Below are positions 58,487-64,000 of a stretch of DNA of 64,000 nt, in pieces; position 1 is the first letter of the stretch; each line of letters begins with the position of its first letter. The position numbers were made by a program, and so were the translations under genes. This DNA is from Euclidia mi (Eukaryota > Arthropoda > Insecta > Lepidoptera > Erebidae): assembly GCA_944739405.2 (NCBI GenBank), contig OX123185.2, positions 10,909,840 through 10,973,839 on the forward strand, given 5' to 3'. The notes under the pieces were generated by a model. The model searched no databases and was not told the DNA's origin. It worked only from the letters and a program-made list of their open reading frames with translations.

Positions 58487-58884
58487 TTTAGATATAACAT
58501 AAAGTATGCATTACAAAATGATGAAATTTTGTCGATAGTGTTTTAATATTGGTTAAAATTTTTATGCCACAAGAAGTTATGTACAAAGGTCAGTATGCGT
58601 GTTTAATATTATGCTGATTTATTTTATGCTTACCATTAGTAAACCATCTTTAAATCATTTATTACCATGTAAAATAGCTGGCCTTAAGCTGTTCATTCCA
58701 CTTTGTGCAGTAAAACCCAGCTTAAGTAAAATAGAACGTAATTAACGGTAAAAGGAAAAGCTTTAAGTGAAAAACTCGCGTAAGAAACAAGTTTCTGTGC
58801 TGTAAGTAGCATCACGTTTTAATTGGCAAAATCTCTAGTCTTTTACTTATTGCACCTGCGAGTAAGAAAGAAAAGGTTGCTTTA

Positions 58885-59055
58885 CTGCAGCGCTCAGGGC
58901 GTGAGCTGATTTGCCGTTTATAATCGGCATAGTTAAGCAGCGCTTACACAGGTCAGTAATTGGATGGGTGACCGCTTGTGGCTTTGTATTAAAGTGCAGT
59001 TCTTCAGGGGACTCACACAATTGTCGTTTCTGAATCTTTGCCAGGTGGTCTTATT
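58885..59055 (+). repeat. 5S-rRNA-derived SINE-like element
   Basis: agttaagcagcg, then gtcagtaattggatgggtga and ccgcttg, match the internal promoter region of 5S rRNA (A box aattaagcagcg and C box ggatgggtgacc). The 5' and 3' parts of 5S are too diverged for a functional gene. SINE3-type elements have such heads. Confidence 0.65.
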
Positions 59056-59274
59056 TGACTTTAGAGTAAGCCATATTCTCATATAAACAAGCATAATTTA
59101 TAATAATAAAAATATAATATTCTACCGCATACACACAACACCATCTAGTCCCAAACTAAGCTGAGCTGACTACTAAATAATGAATAAACATACATACCTA
59201 CCGTTTTTTTTTGTAAATAACCCATTATATACATAGAAACAATCAAACCAAGACAAACATTCATCTTCACACAC

Positions 59275-59365
59275 ACAAATATTTCACTTCAGCAGGAATC
59301 GAAACCGCAACCTTCGGCGTGACAATCGTTTACACTCCCGCTACACCACTGAGTCGTATTTATAC
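59275..59365 (-). repeat. tRNA-like SINE head (minus)
   Basis: The minus strand carries cagtggtgtagcgggagtg and a ggtttcgattcctgc B box. A SINE head is more likely than a tRNA. Confidence 0.5.
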
Positions 59366-59514
59366 GACATTACATAGATTGTATGCGAGCGGTATCTCGC
59401 GAAAGATACACCCGGATATGGAGGTAAAGGTAAACCTTACCGGCGGCGGGGCACGTGCACTTTTATAAGCCAATAACGCCCCCTTCACGGCTCTTCAAAG
59501 AGTTGTTGAGCAAC

Positions 59515-59830
59515 TTTCACGGTAGTAGAGCCTTGCTGATTTCAGCAAGAATGGGCCGGTTCGACCGGGGAAGTACTACCCTCTCACAGAAAATCGACGT
59601 AAAGTAACAGTTCCTAAACTGTTGCGTTTCGTTCGGTGAGTGAGAGTGCCGGAGGCCTATACCCTATTCCTTCTCCCTCATCCCACTCCTCATCCTATCC
59701 ATTTTCCCAACCCCAAGGGGCGGCAACGCACTTGTGACTCCTGTGGTGTTGCTTTTGTCCATGGGCGGCGGTAATTGCTTACCATCAGGCGATCCGTCTG
59801 CTCGTTTGCCGCCTATTACCATAAAAAAAA
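59515..59830 (+). repeat. CR1/Zenon-like 3' end, well preserved
   Basis: Runs from cggtagtagagccttgctga through gggccggttcgaccgggg and ggcctataccctattcc to gccgcctattaccataaaaa. It shows the true 3' terminus with an A-run. Confidence 0.65.
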
Positions 59831-61402
59831 ACTGAATATTATACACCACTATTATTTTATTAGTACAAAAATTTAACGGGGCACTAAGTATCTTTAATTG
59901 ATCATATTTATGTAGTTAAAAAACAAAAACACTAAGTCCCAAAACTGTCTCAAAACTGTCCACAAAAATACGTAATAATTGGTTAATGCATAACTAAGAC
60001 TATGACCAACTCGCGTACTATTAGTAGTAAAATATTCCATTGATAAATTCCCGCTTGTCCCACTGCGCGCGCGCCGCGCTCGGATGCTACAAACAGTGCT
60101 AAATTGCTAGCGGACGAGAGCGTACCTATCAATTTTTTCGCTGTAATTTGTTTGTCTATGTTTTCCCGACGCCAGGGCTTATCAGTTCATAATATCACGG
60201 GAGTATGTAGCTATGCTTCGTGCGTACTTTTTGAGTGGAGGAATCGCGAGTGCAGCTGTGTACCCATGGGCATCATTTTGTGAGTGTACAAAAGTAAGCT
60301 GGCTAGTGTCGAATAATTAAAACAGCGCATAATGGACGCTTTTGACGAAGTGAAAAGACTGTGATCTGTGTATTGACAATGGTGGTGGACATTTTGAAGG
60401 ACAATGGAAATACTTTAAGTTTAGTAAATAATACCTACTTAAGTAAATAGTAATTTGAGGCGGGCGGCTCAAAATCGGTATATGTGGAGAATCTTGAGGG
60501 TGGCCTATGTCCAGCACTGGTCGTCTCTAGGCTGATATGATGATGATAAAATAATTTGTAAATAGCAGATGATTCTAACTTCATAAATACGCCAAAATTA
60601 CTGTTTTCTTTTATTACAGAATACCTTCTTTTATTTTTATATGTGTTTGCTTTCTAATTACATACCTCCGTATTTAATTACTTGTAAAACGGTAAATTTT
60701 GCCGGTCCTAAGCCCGGATAAACTATGAATGAGAGGGTAGAATTAAGAAAATTAAAAAGTATCTACCTACACTGATTATTTTACTTCATTTTATTGTCTA
60801 AGCTACCTTCATTATAAGTGCGACGGAAAGAATGCATAAGAGTAGGACGGAAAGTAAATACTATCAATGAAGTAGTGAATGGATTGTAAAATATGTCTAT
60901 GATTTTGGTGAGATTTTCTACAAAAAACAAATTATTGTAACTTGGCTATTTATAGATATTACGAAATTCTTATGTCACATATATGATAATAATGTCTTCA
61001 CTAATATTTCCTTAAAGTTTTTGTACTAATAAAAAAATAGTGGTTTATTTCAATAGGCAGCAAGCGATGCACGTGCTAAGCTATTACGCAGTGAAGACAT
61101 ATCTCTATTTTCTATGAATATTCTTATAAGGTTATCTATAGTAGCGGGGAAGTTCAAACAGGTGGCACTTGTCGGGTGGAATTGGAAAAAGTGCCGAAGT
61201 TATGGGGTTGGAGTAAATTATCAATACAGTATCAAAATGTGTAGGTATTGTGCGTTTAGGTTATGGTATGTAAGTTTCAATAAGTACACCTTATCAATCT
61301 CAATTTAGTCTTGCACGTAATGAATATAAGTATTAAACTCCTGCGAAACGAAATACCAAAAATAGGTTAGCGTGGTTTTGTCTTTGGATACAATTGTTAA
61401 TC
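59831..61402. other. Intergenic, no gene recognised
   Basis: A G+C-rich island gcgcgcgcgccgcgctcgg near 60064 and the inverse copy of the 478-770 repeat family near 60435-60545 are the only recognisable items. Confidence 0.5.
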
Positions 61403-62308
61403 TAAGGCTTATGTCCAAGGAGCAACTTATATTTGCTCCTTGCAACTAGTGAGACACTCATAGATGTAGTTTGCACTAACCTTCGTGTTCGACGCATGTT
61501 AATCGAACCCTTTAAAAACATAAACAGTCACGCCACTATTGTATGTGAATTTCCTATACAGCGGGAGAAGTTTAGGCCATACGCGGTAAAATACAGATCT
61601 TTAAAAAATATTGCCGAGGACATTTTGCATAGTACTTTGTCTAAAATTGATTGGTGTAGTATACACAGTTTGAGTACAGTAAACGGAATGGTTGCCGCAT
61701 TCAATTCATGTCTCATCGCAGTGTTCGATGCCCATGCTCCTCTCAAGACCTGTCATATTAGAGAACCATCATACCCTTGGATAACGGACACTGTGAAGTA
61801 CATGATGAAACTTCGTGACACTGCATTAGCCCAATACCTTCAATGCAGGACAGACAGCAAACGCGAATATTATAAGCAATTTAAAGCCCTAGTATCATCG
61901 TCTCTGTATTACGAAAAGGTTGCTTATTTTAAATTCAACATTAACAATAAAATAGACAACCCAAAACTTCTATGGAAAAATTTAAAAACCACTTTACTGC
62001 CTAATAAAAGAATGAATGATCTACCTGCGCACTTTTCTGACCCCAATGCAATAAATCACCACTTTTTGGACGTCCCCGGTAGTCCTAAGGTTAGTATTTC
62101 TGTTTTATCATTTTACGAATTTAACTGCTATACTGATGCTGTATTTAATATATTACCAGTTGGCGATGCAGACATTTTAAAAACAATTCAGAGCCTTAAA
62201 TCGAATGCGGAAGGATGTGATCACGTGAATTTGCAAATGTTGATGTTGACATTGCCATACTCACTGCCTACTATGACTAATAATAACTGTGCCTCCGGTG
62301 AAAACTGA
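61403..62308 (+). pseudogene. CR1/Jockey-like LINE fragment (endonuclease end to RT start)
   Basis: An open frame of about 300 codons without a convincing ATG (it begins after a TAA at 61403). It starts with the end of an AP-endonuclease domain (SETLIDVVCTN, HATIVCEF). The linker follows, with REPSYPWITDTVKYMMKLRD and NPKLLWKNLKTTLLPNK, then the beginning of RT (SLKSNAEGCDHVN). It is cut off before the palm motifs. The uninterrupted frame suggests a young truncated insertion. The clade is inferred from the linker only. Confidence 0.75.
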
Positions 62309-63439
62309 TACAACTTCAAAATGTCAACTTTTCAGTAGAGCAATTTAAACATTTATTCATATTATATTTCGTATAAAAATATTGTTATCAATGATTTTAC
62401 AAAAAACTTAATGTGAAATAAAAGTTGCATCGTTATTCTTTAATATCACAGGATTCTGTAACATTTTATTACAAAATCAGGAAAATATTACGGAAAAACT
62501 GTCAACTATATCAAAGTGCACCAACATGATGTCTGTGTATACTAATGTATGTTAAGTTATATCAACTTACACCACACATGCAACTGTCGTGAACACTGAT
62601 ATCATAATATATGTTTTAGTATATACACTTATATTAATTGATTCAAGAAAAATATTGTAGAACAAAACTAATATAACTTTTTGTTAAAAATCGGTCTTGG
62701 AGCTAAAAATTTTCCTAATTTAATATTTATTGAGATATATCACTTATCACGACACTATTTTTTGTGTATAATGCTATAAGTTAACTTATATATTCAACAT
62801 TTTTGTGTAAAGTGATATTTGTTAGTTACAAATATCACTTTACACAAAAATGTTGAATATTTTATTTTAAGCTCTTAGTATTTATAAAATGAAACACGCA
62901 TATTTAAAATAAATAAAAAATAATATGAATTAAACAAAAAGGAAGAAAACCTAAGTTTCTAAAAAACAACTAATATGCTTCTCTCCTTAATTAGCACAAC
63001 AGTAGGTATTCAATCAATGACCTACAATTGTTATACATTTTTAAAGTACAACTTTTAAATAATATTGAAATACCTTTAAAGTAAGAGTCAGTCACAGACG
63101 ACGTTTTTTTTAAAAAATACCACGACTTCTATGAATTTGTATTTTTAACAGTCTTACAAACTAAATGAGATCACGTTTTAATATCACAATATCAGTCTCA
63201 ATTTAAAATCAACAAGCACTAGAAAATATTTCAAAGACCTACACGTTTTTTTTCAAAATATTACCTACCCACACGTTATTATTTTATGTTATTATATGTT
63301 ATTAAAACTAATTGATGTTGAGTAAGTAATTTAATATAATGTTACATACTTACTAATAAAACTGACATGTTTCAGGATATGACAACAAGAAGTAAATATA
63401 ATAAAAGTTATAAAAAAGTAAAATAAAACTAATTTTCAG
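62309..63439. other. A+T-rich intergenic
   Basis: No gene; contains the palindrome at 62790-62860. Confidence 0.6.
62790..62860. repeat. Perfect 33-bp-arm palindrome
   Basis: Arms 62790-62822 and 62828-62860 (atattcaacatttttgtgta core) are perfect reverse complements around a 5-nt loop (tagtt). Confidence 0.95.
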
Positions 63440-63440
63440 T

Positions 63441-63956
63441 CTTCCTCACAGGAATATAAATCAGGATTAATATTTCTTACATCAACCTTAGTTTTCAAGT
63501 TCTGATAAAACTCATGACATCTAGTGTCAACATATGGTTATATTGACAACAGATCATTCTTCTTTTCAATTGAAATAAACGATGGGCCGCTGCACTGCAT
63601 TGAATTAAATGTTCTCCAGTACTTCCGATGTATAGATTTTACCCCTCTTAGCAAATGACATGACTTTGAAATTATCTTTTTTCATGTTGGTCTTATATTT
63701 CGGAGTCGAACGACTCTCAACTCGACGAACCAAAATCATCATCATTTAAAAATTGCTCATCGTCAATTACTTGGTTCAATATTATATCATTCTGAGGAGT
63801 TGAAGTATGTACAGAAAGCTCGCTATTATACATAATTTCCTCATTATTATCAGCATGAAATGGTGATTGAGGGCTAAGGTGTTCGACGTCCTTATTTAAC
63901 ATACTTAGCATGCGTTTTGTACGTTCTGAAAATTGCTGAAACAATAAAAATACCAA
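63441..63956 (-). pseudogene. Unassigned coding-like stretch, possibly a decayed or partial exon
   Basis: Not recognised. The minus-strand frame 63956-63717 gives an acidic, serine-rich 79-aa text (QFLNDDDFGSSS end). A second frame then continues with KYKTNMKKDNFKVMSFAKRG. A third holds SGPSFISIEKKNDLLSI, one stop, then DTRCHEFYQNLKTKV and a stop after SCEED near 63436. Three successive frames with coding-like composition suggest a gene remnant with frameshifts. It could also be part of a real exon set that runs off the window. No domain assigned. Confidence 0.35.
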
Positions 63957-64000
63957 TGTTCTATAAAGTAGTAATGGTCAAACTATACCATGTGCTAAAA

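Noticed and set aside
58920..59000. Functional 5S rRNA gene
   Set aside because: Only the internal promoter region matches; the 5' and 3' stems are not formed.

Overview
The window is insect genomic DNA, most likely from a moth or butterfly. It is A+T-rich and dense in retrotransposons, SINEs and MITE-like repeats, with genes split by repeat-filled introns. The repeat types are familiar from Lepidoptera: R4/Dong-like elements, CR1/Zenon-like 3' ends that finish in a microsatellite, tRNA-headed SINEs, and elements ending in a ccgacttcaaaaa motif. The order is recognised from memory of such families; the species cannot be named.

Only two intact host genes are visible. They are cytochrome P450 genes of the microsomal CYP4-clan type, about 12.6 kb apart and facing each other tail to tail. 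P450-A (+ strand, 6352-16871, 497 aa) and P450-B (- strand, 29463-47139, 496 aa) each have ten coding exons. The first nine exon lengths are identical (157, 90, 111, 186, 191, 46, 202, 152 and 180 nt). Every intron has GT/AG ends, neither frame has a stop, and the P450 signatures are all present. They are an inverted duplication. Introns, about 30 bp of 5' flank and about 200 bp of 3' flank still align, so each repeat present in only one copy can be dated to after the duplication.

Layout. 1-6350 is repeat debris: SINEs, a broken Jockey-like LINE carrying perfect palindromes, a 363-bp MITE and an RTE-like RT scrap. 6352-16871 is P450-A. 16872-29462 is the space between the tails: a LINE scrap, a 5'-truncated restriction-like-endonuclease (RLE) LINE with a 627-codon open frame, an R4/Dong-like LINE pseudogene, MITEs and a (TA)n tract. 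29463-47139 is P450-B. Its introns hold a 3.26-kb LTR retrotransposon with two identical 122-bp LTRs, PBS, PPT and a 4-bp target duplication but no coding capacity (LARD-like). They also hold two retro-insertions that share one end, a 1.94-kb foldback element and nested MITEs. 47140-53436 is repeat-rich intergenic DNA with a hAT-type MITE inside a CR1-like repeat. 53442-58414 is a recent BEL/Pao LTR retrotransposon (LTRs 515/517 identical, 5-bp target duplication); its RT is truncated and a 10-bp minisatellite lies at the break. 58415-64000 holds a 5S-rRNA-like SINE, a LINE fragment, a perfect 33-bp-arm palindrome and an unassigned, possibly decayed coding stretch at the right edge.

No bacterial-type operon, CRISPR array or clear tRNA/rRNA gene is present. 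The strongest candidates for something undescribed are the non-coding LTR element in P450-B intron 9, the BEL element with the minisatellite at its RT break, and the P450 pair as a natural record of repeat insertion.
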